Shown here piece after piece: positions 33,671-46,463 of a DNA stretch of 64,000 bases. The stretch is from G963422745 sp965214285. Lineage in GTDB: Bacteria > Actinomycetota > Acidimicrobiia > Acidimicrobiales > Aldehydirespiratoraceae. Positions within the stretch are counted from its first letter, which is position 1, and every line of letters begins with the position of its first letter. The DNA lies in the NCBI GenBank assembly GCA_965214285.1, contig OZ243946.1, forward strand, positions 620,001-684,000, in the 5' to 3' direction. The notes under the pieces are model-generated. The model had not been told where the DNA came from and ran no database searches. It was given only the letters and a program-made list of their open reading frames with translations. The position numbers and the translations under genes are program-made.

Positions 33671-35022
33671 CAGACATCCCCGGTCTTTACATCGCTGACA
33701 GTGCTGGCGATCGTACCGTCGGCGAGTCGGGTGCTGATCTGCGTGCCCGGCGGCGCGTCGGCGACAGAGCGCAGCACTGCGCCGTCGGCGGATCTGGTGA
33801 TCGACCAGCCCCGCGCCAGGGCGAGAGCCGGATCCAGCGCACGCACCCTGGCCTGCGCCGAGTCGGTCCGGCTCTGGGCGCCGCGAAGGATGCCCCGCGC
33901 AGCCACCCCAGCACGCGCCGCCAACGGGTCGAGCCGCGCCGCAGCGCCCCGAAGCCGGCCCCGCGCAGCCACCCCCGCCCGCGCCGCGGCCTGATCGAGC
34001 CGGCCGCTAGCGCTGGAGGCGACCCGGCCCGAGGCCCGCACGAGCTGCCGTGACGCACCGTCGAGGCGCCGCCCGGCGCTCGTTGCCGCCCGCCGCCCCA
34101 CATGGGCCAGGGTCTGCTCGTGGCCGGCCAGCCGAGCCAGCCAGGCCTCTGCGATGTCGACCACCGCCGAGGCTGCGGCGGTGGGCGTGGCACAAGCCGT
34201 GTGGGCCGTCTCGTCGGCCACGCTGCGGTCGATCTCGTGGCCGATGCCGCAGAACACCGGGATCGCCGAGCCTGCGATCGCCTCGGCCACCACCGCGTGA
34301 TCGAACACCGCGAGGTCGGTCTTGGCACCGCCGCCACGCGCCAGGATCACCAGCTCGCAGCTCGCAGCCGCCACGGCACGCAAAGCAGCGGCGATCCGAC
34401 GCTCGGCCCCGATCCCCTGCACCGGGGTGTCGGCTTCCACGATGGCGAACGCCAGCCCGCTGCGCTCGAACACCCTGAGCATGTCGGCATGGGCGGCGCT
34501 GCCCAGCGAGGTGACCAGGCCGATGCGTTGGGGCACCGCCGGCAGCGGGCGGTCGGCGTTGGCCCGCAGCCTGCCGGTGCGCGCCAGCTCCGCCAGCAGG
34601 GCATCACGTGCGCTCGCCATCGTCCCGAGCGTGAACTCGGGATCGATGGAGGCCATCTTGAGCTGCAGCCTGCCCATCGGCGGGTAGTAGTCGAGAAAGC
34701 CGTGAATGCGGATGCGCACCCCGTCGCTCATGCGCATGGGGTTGCCGTGGGCCTTGATGATGCTGTTGACCCGCTCGCGCGCATCGGCGAACAGGGCCAC
34801 GCTGATCGTGGCGATCACCGCGCCGCTGCCGTCTCCGCCGGCACTGCCGCCGCTGCTGTTGTCGTCCGGCGTCTCGACCAGATCGAAGTAGACGTGGCCG
34901 CTGCGGCTCCGCGTGAGCGAGCGGATCTCGCCCTGCACCCACACGCCGGCCTCGAAGCACATGTCGAGAGCGCCGCGCAGCAGCCCTGCGAGCTCGCTGA
35001 CTGAGAGGGTGGCGTCGTCCAC
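33670..35022 (-). CDS. xseA: Exodeoxyribonuclease VII large subunit
   Basis: 450-residue nuclease subunit. The N-terminal OB fold (GVWVQGEIRSLTRSRSGHVY, FDLVE) binds ssDNA. The catalytic domain has RIGLVTSLGSAAHADMLRVF, an LVILARGGGAKTDLAVFDH motif with GGG, and IGHEIDRSVADETAH. The C-terminal helical region contains imperfect repeats of RAGVAARGRLRGA-like units. ATG 35022 sits at the family start. The gene faces away from the giant-protein locus. The 286-nt space to 35308 holds no gene I can support and ends in the poly-G promoter region. Confidence 0.93.
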   Translation of the reverse strand: MDDATLSVSELAGLLRGALDMCFEAGVWVQGEIRSLTRSRSGHVYFDLVETPDDNSSGGSAGGDGSGAVIATISVALFADARERVNSIIKAHGNPMRMSDGVRIRIHGFLDYYPPMGRLQLKMASIDPEFTLGTMASARDALLAELARTGRLRANADRPLPAVPQRIGLVTSLGSAAHADMLRVFERSGLAFAIVEADTPVQGIGAERRIAAALRAVAAASCELVILARGGGAKTDLAVFDHAVVAEAIAGSAIPVFCGIGHEIDRSVADETAHTACATPTAAASAVVDIAEAWLARLAGHEQTLAHVGRRAATSAGRRLDGASRQLVRASGRVASSASGRLDQAAARAGVAARGRLRGAAARLDPLAARAGVAARGILRGAQSRTDSAQARVRALDPALALARGWSITRSADGAVLRSVADAPPGTQISTRLADGTIASTVSDVKTGDV

Positions 35023-35251
35023 GACCGGCCAAGCTAGGCGAAGCCGAGGCCTCTGGGAACCGGCCGGCCCGCGCTCGCCGACCCGAGCCCTTCGACCCGC
35101 AGCCTGCGGCTAGCCGGGCTCTTGCAAACAGCCTCTTGCACTCCGCTTTGGAGACGACCGCCGTGCAGCATTCAGAGACTTCTGGCGAGGTAGTGCCTGA
35201 GCGGCCCTTAGCACGCGGTCGGTACCGGAGTTGGGTTCTTCGAGGCGGCAC

Positions 35252-35286
35252 TTGCATTCGGGGGGGGGGGGGGGGGGGGCGATACT
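35252..35286 (+). promoter_or_regulatory. Putative promoter with 20-G spacer, candidate phase-variation tract
   Basis: Upstream of the first giant PASTA gene: TTGCAT (35252-35257) as a -35-like hexamer, then TC, an unbroken run of 20 G (35260-35279), C, and GATACT (35281-35286) as a -10-like hexamer. The spacing is 23 nt, well above the 17 nt optimum, so loss of several G would be needed for best activity. The gene starts at 35309. Homopolymer G runs between -35 and -10 are a known phase-variation device in other bacteria. The hexamers are only approximate. Confidence 0.6.
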
Positions 35287-35308
35287 TTGGCGCGCGGAGT
35301 GACTTGAG

Positions 35309-38300
35309 ATGAGACGCCTGATCCGCAGACGACCATGCCTGCTGGCCGCGGCAGGGCTGCCGGTGCTGCTGCTGAGCGCGCTCGCCGGGGCGCAGGGCCT
35401 GGCGGTTTCGGACCGCGCCGATGTGCTGCACACCACCCCTGGGCGCATCTTCGTCACGGATGCGCCGGGCGTGGCTCACCAGACCGCGAAGGCGCCGCCC
35501 GCCCCGGCAGTTCCCACGGGGCCCGCGGCCGCGGCGACGACCACCACGGCGCCCCTTCCGAAGATGAGGACTGCGCCGCCCGCCGAGACTGCGCCGCCCG
35601 CCGAGACTGCAACCGGTCAGGCCGAGAGAACCACGGCGGATTCTTCGCAGACGACGGCGCTGCCTCCCGGGACGACCGATCCACCCGAGACGACTGAGCC
35701 GCCTGAGTCGGTGGCTGAAGAGCCGCCGGAGACGACGACTGCGGCACCCGCTGAGCCAACGACAGAGCGGACCGAACCGACCACAGCGGATTCCTCGCAG
35801 ACCACGGCACCGCCCGCCGAGACGGCAGAGCAGGCCGACAAGGAGACCACAGCGCAGTCCTCGCAGTCACGGGCGCGGGCCTCGCAGCCCCGGGCGTCCA
35901 CGGTCGAGGTGCCTGATCTGGTGGGCTTGAGCAAGGCCGCTGCGGAGCAGGCACTGACGGATGTCGGTCTGGGGGCGGAGCCCTACGGTCGTCGTCTGGC
36001 CGCCCAGAGCATGTCGGGCATCGTCGATACGCAGCTGCCTCCCGGGGGCACTCAGGTGTCCTTGGGCTACACCGTCGAGTTCACCTACGGCGTGTACACC
36101 GGACCGTCCGCGGCCACGACGGCCGCCACCACGACTGTGCCGCCCACGCCCACGACCGCGACCGCGCTGCCCACGACTGCGCCCGCCGCGACGACTGCGC
36201 CGGCCAAGCAAGCAGCCCGCGGCGTCACCCCGCCGCCGACCAAGCAGCCGACCCGCAACACCCCGCGGGCGGTCACGCTCTCGTTCACCGGGAGCGGCGC
36301 ATCGGCTGTGTCTGTGGAGGAGAACTCGCTGGTCGACATCGGCGACTACTCGGCGACTGCTTCAGACAGCAGCGCCGTGACATACGCCTTGAGCGGGTCC
36401 GGTGCTGCTGCTTTCGGCGTGTTCGCGGACGACACCTTCGGCCTCGGCGGCCTGGTGTACACCAGGCGGGGCCTCGATTTCGAGGGTGCGGCCGGCAAGA
36501 CGCTGGAGTTCACGGTGGAGGCCACCGCGGGCGGCACGACTGTCACCAAGGACGTGACCGTGACGGTGACGGACCGCAACGACCCTCCTGAGTTCTCCGT
36601 GGGGGTGTTGGAGTGTCGTCTGTCTGAGGGCGCGGCGGCGGGTGATGCGTGCGGGTCGTGGCCGACGACTGTGGCTGCTGACGACGACGGCGACAGCCTG
36701 AGCTTTTTGTTCTCGGGTTCGAGTCCGTTGGCGGAGTACTTCGATGTCGACCCCTCCACGGGCGCGGTGACGCTGAGCGCGACCGGCGCGGGCCGCCTCG
36801 ATGCGGACACTTACCCTGAGTTCCGGTTGTCGTTGCAGGTCAGCGACAACAAGAACGCCGACGGCAACGCCGATGCGGAGATCGACGACCGGGCTGCGGT
36901 GCATGTGGTGGTGGAGCACATGGCACCGTCGTTGTCGACGTTGCACGTGCAGGACCGCACGGAGGCGATGTCGGTGATCTGGACCGTGCCTCCTGCGCAG
37001 GCTCGCCAGTTCCAGGTGCAGTACCGGGTTGTGGGCGACCCTGACTGGATCGATCACGACCTGACCGTCGCGGGGGCGCTGAAGAGCCACGTCCGCAGGG
37101 CCTACACCGAGATCCGCGGCTTGTATGCCGACACCGACTACGAGATGCGCTACTGCCAGGGCACGGACTGCGCCGGCGGCACCTGGACCCCCGGCGGCAG
37201 CTTGCGCACCGAGGCCAAGCCGAAGCCGAACGCCCCGGCCAAGATCGGCTACGTGTCGAGTCTGTCGGTGGCTGAGAATGCCCCGTCCGGGTCGCACGTG
37301 GGCAGGGTGCACGGCCAGTCCGGCAGCGGCGACAAGGTCCGCGACACGCTGCGCTTTTGGCTGGAGGGCCCCGGCGCGAACAACTTCGCGGTGACAACCG
37401 ACGGCAACCTGACCGAAGCCGCGATCACGACCACCGCCGAGCTCGACCATGAGGCAGCGGGTTCCTACACGCTGACCTTGCACGTGTCTGACGACCGCAG
37501 CGCCACGGGCGCCAAGGACCACGCCAGCGACGATTCCCGGCAGGTCGTCGTCACGGTGGCCGACGTGGTGGAGAGGCCCGGCTCGCCGGTCCTGACCGCC
37601 ACCACCACAGGCGCCGACACTGTCACCCTCACCTGGCCGGCACCCGACGCCGGCGATCATGCCATCAGCGGCTACCGGGTCGAGTACCGCCGGCCCGGCG
37701 ACGCCAAATGGGGCCACACCCGCCACATCGATGCCACCACCGTCACCATCGCAGGCCTCACGCCGGGCACCGCCTATGAGTTCCGCGGCATCGCCGTCAC
37801 CGACGGGCGGCCCCACACGTGGAGCGACCGCGACGCTGCGCCCGTGCTCGCCGTCACCACCGGAACGGCCACAACGCCGGCAACCACAACCACGACCACG
37901 ACGACCACGACGACGACCACCACCACCGTCCCGCCAGTCACACCGCCGCCGGCCACCACCGTCGCCCCGGCCACGGTCGCCGTGCCTGATGTGACCGACC
38001 TCACCAAGGCCGCCGCAGAAACGGCGATCACCGATGCCGGGCTGGTTGCCGCGGGCACGAGCGTGGCGGTGAGCGATTCTGCTGAGGACGGCAAGGTGCA
38101 GACCCAGAGCCCCGCGGCGGGCACCCAGGTGGCCTCGGGCTCCACGGTGTCGTTCACTTACGGCACCTACACCGCCCCGGCGATGGTGGCGGTGCCCGAT
38201 TTGGTCGGCCAGACCAAGACCGCCGCGATACAGGCGATAGAGGCCCTCGGGCTGGTGGCCGACGCTCAGCCCTTGATCGTCTTCGACTCTGCCCAGGCCA

Positions 38301-39037
38301 ACATCGTCATTTTGCAGGCGCCTGCCGCGTCGACTCAGGTCGCTGTGGGCTCGACGGTGATCTTCGAGTACGGGAAGTACACCGCCCCCGCACAAGTGGC
38401 GGTGCCTGATGTGGTCGGCCAGGCCAAGACGGCCGCGGAGACGGCGATCACCGGCGCCGGGCTCACAGCAGCCACCGCCGCCGCCACGACCAGCACTGAC
38501 GACCAGACCAAAGACGGCACAGTCGCATCCCAAGACCCCGCCTCGGGGACCATGGTCGATTCCGGCAGCACCGTCACCTTGACCTACTACTCCTACACCG
38601 CCCCGGCCATGGTCGCTGTGCCCGACTTGGTCGGCCAGACCAAGACCGCCGCGCTGCAGGCGATAGAGGCCCTCGGGCTGGTGGCCGACGCTCAGCCCTT
38701 GATCGTCGTCGACCCTGCCCAGGCCAACATCGTCATTTTGCAGGCGCCTGCCGCGTCGACTCAGGTCGCTGTGGGCTCGACGGTGATCTTCGAGTACGGG
38801 CAGTACACCGCCCCCCAGGCCACGGTGCCCAACCTGCTGAAGTCGTATCACACCAAGGCCGAGGCAGAAGCAGACATAACCGCCGCCGGGCTGGTCCCGG
38901 TCGGCACCGCCGTGGACCCCGGCACCACCCCCAACAGGCCAGACTTCCGAGTCTTCGGACAGAACCCGGGCGGCGGCACCAAGGTCGACGTGGGCTCGAC
39001 GGTGACCTTCAACTACTGGCTGCGCCCCGGCTCGTAA
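35309..39037 (+). CDS. Giant exported protein A: PASTA, cadherin-like and FN3-like domains
   Basis: 1242 residues. Signal peptide 1-29 (cleavage after AGA), then the motif VSDRADVLHTTPGR (33-46) shared with protein B. A Thr/Pro/Glu-rich linker runs from about 55 to 195. PASTA 1 is at 198-264. Two cadherin-like beta domains follow at about 322-420 and 428-537, with Cys436/Cys448. An FN3-like domain (540-635) has the motif GLYADTDYEMRYC and Cys616/Cys621. Another cadherin-like domain (643-752), an FN3 domain (757-852), a poly-Thr linker and five C-terminal PASTA domains complete it. There is no kinase domain and no LPXTG. The Cys pairs and signal peptide point to an extracellular protein. The role is not established; adhesion or cell-wall binding is inference. 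Confidence 0.82.
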   Translation: MRRLIRRRPCLLAAAGLPVLLLSALAGAQGLAVSDRADVLHTTPGRIFVTDAPGVAHQTAKAPPAPAVPTGPAAAATTTTAPLPKMRTAPPAETAPPAETATGQAERTTADSSQTTALPPGTTDPPETTEPPESVAEEPPETTTAAPAEPTTERTEPTTADSSQTTAPPAETAEQADKETTAQSSQSRARASQPRASTVEVPDLVGLSKAAAEQALTDVGLGAEPYGRRLAAQSMSGIVDTQLPPGGTQVSLGYTVEFTYGVYTGPSAATTAATTTVPPTPTTATALPTTAPAATTAPAKQAARGVTPPPTKQPTRNTPRAVTLSFTGSGASAVSVEENSLVDIGDYSATASDSSAVTYALSGSGAAAFGVFADDTFGLGGLVYTRRGLDFEGAAGKTLEFTVEATAGGTTVTKDVTVTVTDRNDPPEFSVGVLECRLSEGAAAGDACGSWPTTVAADDDGDSLSFLFSGSSPLAEYFDVDPSTGAVTLSATGAGRLDADTYPEFRLSLQVSDNKNADGNADAEIDDRAAVHVVVEHMAPSLSTLHVQDRTEAMSVIWTVPPAQARQFQVQYRVVGDPDWIDHDLTVAGALKSHVRRAYTEIRGLYADTDYEMRYCQGTDCAGGTWTPGGSLRTEAKPKPNAPAKIGYVSSLSVAENAPSGSHVGRVHGQSGSGDKVRDTLRFWLEGPGANNFAVTTDGNLTEAAITTTAELDHEAAGSYTLTLHVSDDRSATGAKDHASDDSRQVVVTVADVVERPGSPVLTATTTGADTVTLTWPAPDAGDHAISGYRVEYRRPGDAKWGHTRHIDATTVTIAGLTPGTAYEFRGIAVTDGRPHTWSDRDAAPVLAVTTGTATTPATTTTTTTTTTTTTTTVPPVTPPPATTVAPATVAVPDVTDLTKAAAETAITDAGLVAAGTSVAVSDSAEDGKVQTQSPAAGTQVASGSTVSFTYGTYTAPAMVAVPDLVGQTKTAAIQAIEALGLVADAQPLIVFDSAQANIVILQAPAASTQVAVGSTVIFEYGKYTAPAQVAVPDVVGQAKTAAETAITGAGLTAATAAATTSTDDQTKDGTVASQDPASGTMVDSGSTVTLTYYSYTAPAMVAVPDLVGQTKTAALQAIEALGLVADAQPLIVVDPAQANIVILQAPAASTQVAVGSTVIFEYGQYTAPQATVPNLLKSYHTKAEAEADITAAGLVPVGTAVDPGTTPNRPDFRVFGQNPGGGTKVDVGSTVTFNYWLRPGS
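38201..38388 (+). repeat. 188-bp direct repeat, copy 1, in gene A
   Basis: The stretch encoding PASTA domain 3 (from TTGGTCGGCCAGACC to the CCGCCCC end) is nearly identical to 38627-38814. Only about five to six bases differ over 188. The copies start 426 bp (142 codons) apart, so recombination would remove or add two PASTA domains in frame. Confidence 0.85.
38627..38814 (+). repeat. 188-bp direct repeat, copy 2, in gene A
   Basis: Second copy, encoding PASTA domain 5; see the copy at 38201-38388. The sequence between them encodes PASTA 4, whose bases are clearly different, so the repeat pair looks like recent gene conversion or duplication of one domain. Confidence 0.85.
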
Positions 39038-39110
39038 GGACACGCCGCCCGCCGCGCCGCGCCAGCCGGACCAGCGCGGCCCCCCACGCCGGCCCCGCTG
39101 ACCCGCCCGG

Positions 39111-39250
39111 CTGAGGGGTGCCGCGAATCGGCCGAGGGGTGCCGCGAATCGGCCGAGGGCTGCCGGGGATTGCCGGCGGGGGCGCGGCCGCTGAGGGGGC
39201 GCGGGCGGAGCGGCGAGGGGCCACGAGCGGCGAGGGGCCACGAGCGGCGA
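39111..39250 (+). repeat. Intergenic tandem repeats between giant genes A and B
   Basis: The 319-nt gap between A and B has no supported gene. It holds a 21-bp unit (GGGGTGCCGCGAATCGGCCGA-like) repeated twice with a diverged third, then a 17-bp unit (GAGCGGCGAGGGGCCAC) repeated twice with a partial third. The promoter for gene B follows. These may be footprints of replication slippage. Confidence 0.75.
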
Positions 39251-39317
39251 GCCGAGGGCCTTGCCGGCGACCCATAGCACACCGGCTGCGGCCTTGCGGG
39301 GTTTCTGGCGATTTCTC

Positions 39318-39349
39318 TTGCATTCCGCGGGGGGGGGGGGGGCTAATCT
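39318..39349 (+). promoter_or_regulatory. Putative promoter with 14-G spacer, candidate phase-variation tract
   Basis: Upstream of giant gene B: TTGCAT (39318-39323), TCCGC, 14 consecutive G (39329-39342), C, and TAATCT (39344-39349). The spacing is 20 nt; loss of three G would give 17. The same TTGCAT-TC block stands before the G run upstream of gene A, so the two promoters look homologous. The ATG is at 39357, only a few bases after the -10-like box, so the transcript would be almost leaderless. The hexamers are approximate matches. Confidence 0.6.
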
Positions 39350-39356
39350 GAAGCCC

Positions 39357-43256
<3,900 letters not shown>

Positions 43257-43280
<24 letters not shown>

Positions 43281-43479
43281 CGACGGCGGCGATGACGACG
43301 GCGGCGACGGCGGCGGCGATGACGGCGGTGGTGGTGGTTCTACGACTCCGCCTCCTGTGACGACGCTGCCGCCGGGCACTCCGCCTGCGACCACCTTGCC
43401 GCCGGGCATTCCGCCTGCGACTACCTTGCCGCCGGGCACGCCGCCTGCGACTACCTTGCCGCCTGGCACCCCGCCTCAG
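43257..43479 (+). repeat. Asp/Gly codon repeats and four 30-bp TTLPPGTPPA repeats
   Basis: Positions 43257-43340 are GAC/GGC/GAT codon repeats giving an Asp-Gly linker in the frame of protein C (an Arg run in the frame of B). Positions 43360-43479 hold four 30-bp units encoding TTLPPGTPPA-like decapeptides. These follow immediately after the presumed frameshift near 43219-43228. Confidence 0.85.
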
Positions 43480-46463
43480 AATCCGCCTCAGGATCCGCCG
43501 CCGCCGGTGTCGTTGTCGTTCACTGGGGACGGGGCGCCTGTTGTGGATGTGGCTGAGGGGACGTGGGCGGTGTTGGGCGATTACTCGGCTACTGCTTCTG
43601 ATGGCAGCGTGGTGCGTTATGGGTTGTCTGGGGCGGACGCGGCTGCGTTTTGGGTGTCGAATTACGTCGGCGACGCGGGGGCTGTGTGGTCGAGCAGGCA
43701 TTTCGATTTCGAGGATCCGGCCGACAAGGAGCTGGTGTTCACTGTGACCGCGGCGGCGGGCGGTGCGAGCATCAGCCGTGATGTGACGGTGACGGTGGTC
43801 GACGTGAACGACCGCCCGGAGTTCGTGTCCGGTGTGTTCGAGTGCCGTTTGGCTTCTGATGCTGCGGCGGGCACGGTTTGCGATTCGTGGCCGTCGCCGG
43901 TGGCTGTCGACGATGACGACACGGCGCTGGCGTTTGCGTTGTCCGATTCGAGCACCCGGTCGCGGTATCTGGACATCGATCCTGTTTCGGGGGCGGTGTC
44001 GTTGTCGGCTGCGGGTGAGGGGCTGTTGCGGCACGGCAGCGGGTTCAGGGTGCAGATGCGGGTCAGCGACAGCCGCGACATCGACGGCAGCCCGGATGCC
44101 GAGATCGACGACCGGGCGTCGGTGCATGTGGTGGTCGGCGTGTCGGACAGCACGCCGGGCATCGAGGCGGCTGTGAACCGCGAGTCCGAAGCCGTGAGGG
44201 TCGCCTGGAAGGTGCCACGCACGACAGCGGCCCGCCAGCAGGTCCAGTACCGCGCGGTCGGCGACCCGGACTGGCAGACCCATGACCTCACCGCGTCGGG
44301 CGCGCTGAGCGAGGACGGCGCAGGCCGGGCCTACAGCGTGATCGAAGGCCTCTACGCCGACACCGAATACGAGATCCGGTGGTGTACAGGCGCCGACTGC
44401 GCGGCGAGCACCTATGCGCCTGGAGCCAACACGCACACAACCGCGGCGATGCCCAACGCGCCGGCGGTGATCAACCGCGTCACCGACCCGCTGACGGTGC
44501 CCGAGAACGTCCCGACGGCTGAGCTCGGCAGCACCGAGATCGGCTGGGTGCGCTTCGATTCGGGCTTCGGCTCAGGCGACACCGACGGCCAGAACGAGAT
44601 GAGCGTCTGGCTCGAAGGCACAGACGCCGACCAGTTCGCCGTGCTTCTGCACAGCTCCAACGCCGCCATCATCTGGGACAAGGCGGCCCTCGACTACGAG
44701 ACCAAGAACACCTACGACCTGACCCTGCACATCTCCGACGGCCGCAGCCCCAGCGGCGCCAAAGACCCCTCCTCTGACGACAGCACAGCGATCACCATCA
44801 CCGTCACCGACGTGCTCGAAAAACCGGCAGCGCCCACCCTCAGCGCCACAACCGTCGGCCCCGACACCGTCACCCTGGCCTGGACGGCGCCCGACCCAGG
44901 CGACCAGACCATCACCGGCTACCGCATCCAATACCGGCCCACCGGCCACACCCGCTGGGGCCACACCCCCTTCATCGACACCACCACCGCCGTCATCGGC
45001 CACCTCACCCCTGGCACCGCATATGAGTTCCGGGGCATCACCGTCACCGACAGCAGCCACGGCACCTGGAGCGACCGCGAAACCGCGCCCGTGCTCACCG
45101 TCACCACCGCCACAGCCACCACCCCCGCCACCACAACCACCACAACCACGACCACCACCACAACCACAACCACCATCCCGCCGGGAACCCCGCCACCCGC
45201 CACCACCGTCGCCCCCGCCAAGGTCACGGTGCCGAACCTGGTCGGCGGGACCAAGGCCGTCGCCTTGCAGGCGCTGGCCGATGCGGGCCTGCTGGCCGAC
45301 GTGCGCACCACGAGCACCACGAACGTGGCCCTCGACGGCGTGGTCGCGCAGCAACAGCCCGGCGGCGGCGCTAAGGCGGACGCCGGCAGCACCGTCATCT
45401 TCTACGTCTACGAGCACACCGCCCCGGCGCAGGTGGCGGTGCCTGATGTGGTCGGCGAGACCAAGACGGCCGCAGAGACGGCGATCACCGATGCGGGGCT
45501 GGTGGCTGCGGGCACGGCGAGCACCACGGCGGATCAGTCCAAGGATCAGACAGTGTTCTCGCAGGCGCCGGTTTCTGGGACGATGGTGGACTCGGGCGCC
45601 ACGGTGAGCTTCGACTACTACGACTATGAGGCCGCCACCGGCAAGGTCACTGTCCCCGACGTGCTCACCCTCACGACGGGCTTCGACAAGGCCCAGGCAG
45701 AGGCAGCCATACGCCACGTCGGGCTGGTGCCAAACGCCGTGGCGACCACCACGCATGACCAGAGCGAAGACGGCGACATCTACAGCCAGACCCCCCTCGA
45801 CGGCACCGAGCTCGACGCAGGCGAGACCGTCACCTTCAACTACTACTCTTACGCCCCGCGGCCCAGGGTCGACGTGCCCAAGGTGTCAGGCGCCTACAAC
45901 GACCCGGCCGCGTTCGACCTCGACGGCGCGAAGAAGAAGATCACCGACGCCGGGCTGGTGTGGGAGATCGTCGACTTCCCGCGCAACGACAGGGAGGACC
46001 TGGACGGCTGGATCGGCGCTCAGTCGCCGCCGGCGACCAGCGTCAGCGGCGACCAGGTGGAGCACGGCTCGACGGTGACCATGACGGTCCACCGCTACAC
46101 CGGCCCGGTCACAATCCCCAACCTGGTCGGCATGCAAAGAACCGAGGCAGTACAGGCGCTGCGCGACCTCGGCCTGGTGCCCGACGCCCAGCCCAGCTTC
46201 ACCCAGCCCAACCCCAGCAAGCCACACGACCGAGTCTTCGACCAAAGCCCCGACGGCGGCATCACATCGGCCCAAGGCTTGACGGTCACCTTGTACTACT
46301 GGAAGCACATCGGAAGAGACACCGCCCCGGGCACGCAGCCAAAGACCCCCGCACCCGCCGAGCAGCAGCCCCGCAACGGGTCTGAGACCAAAGCCCGCAC
46401 CAGCGACCGGCCCCGCCGCACCACCCGCAGCCGACTGCGCTCATAGCACGTCTGTGGGGTTGC

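Noticed and set aside
35260..35279. Poly-G run dismissed as sequencing noise
   Set aside because: A matching run in the same promoter context lies before gene B, so it is kept, though the exact length may be uncertain.
39111..39250. CRISPR-like array
   Set aside because: The units are tandem without spacers and only two to three copies are present.
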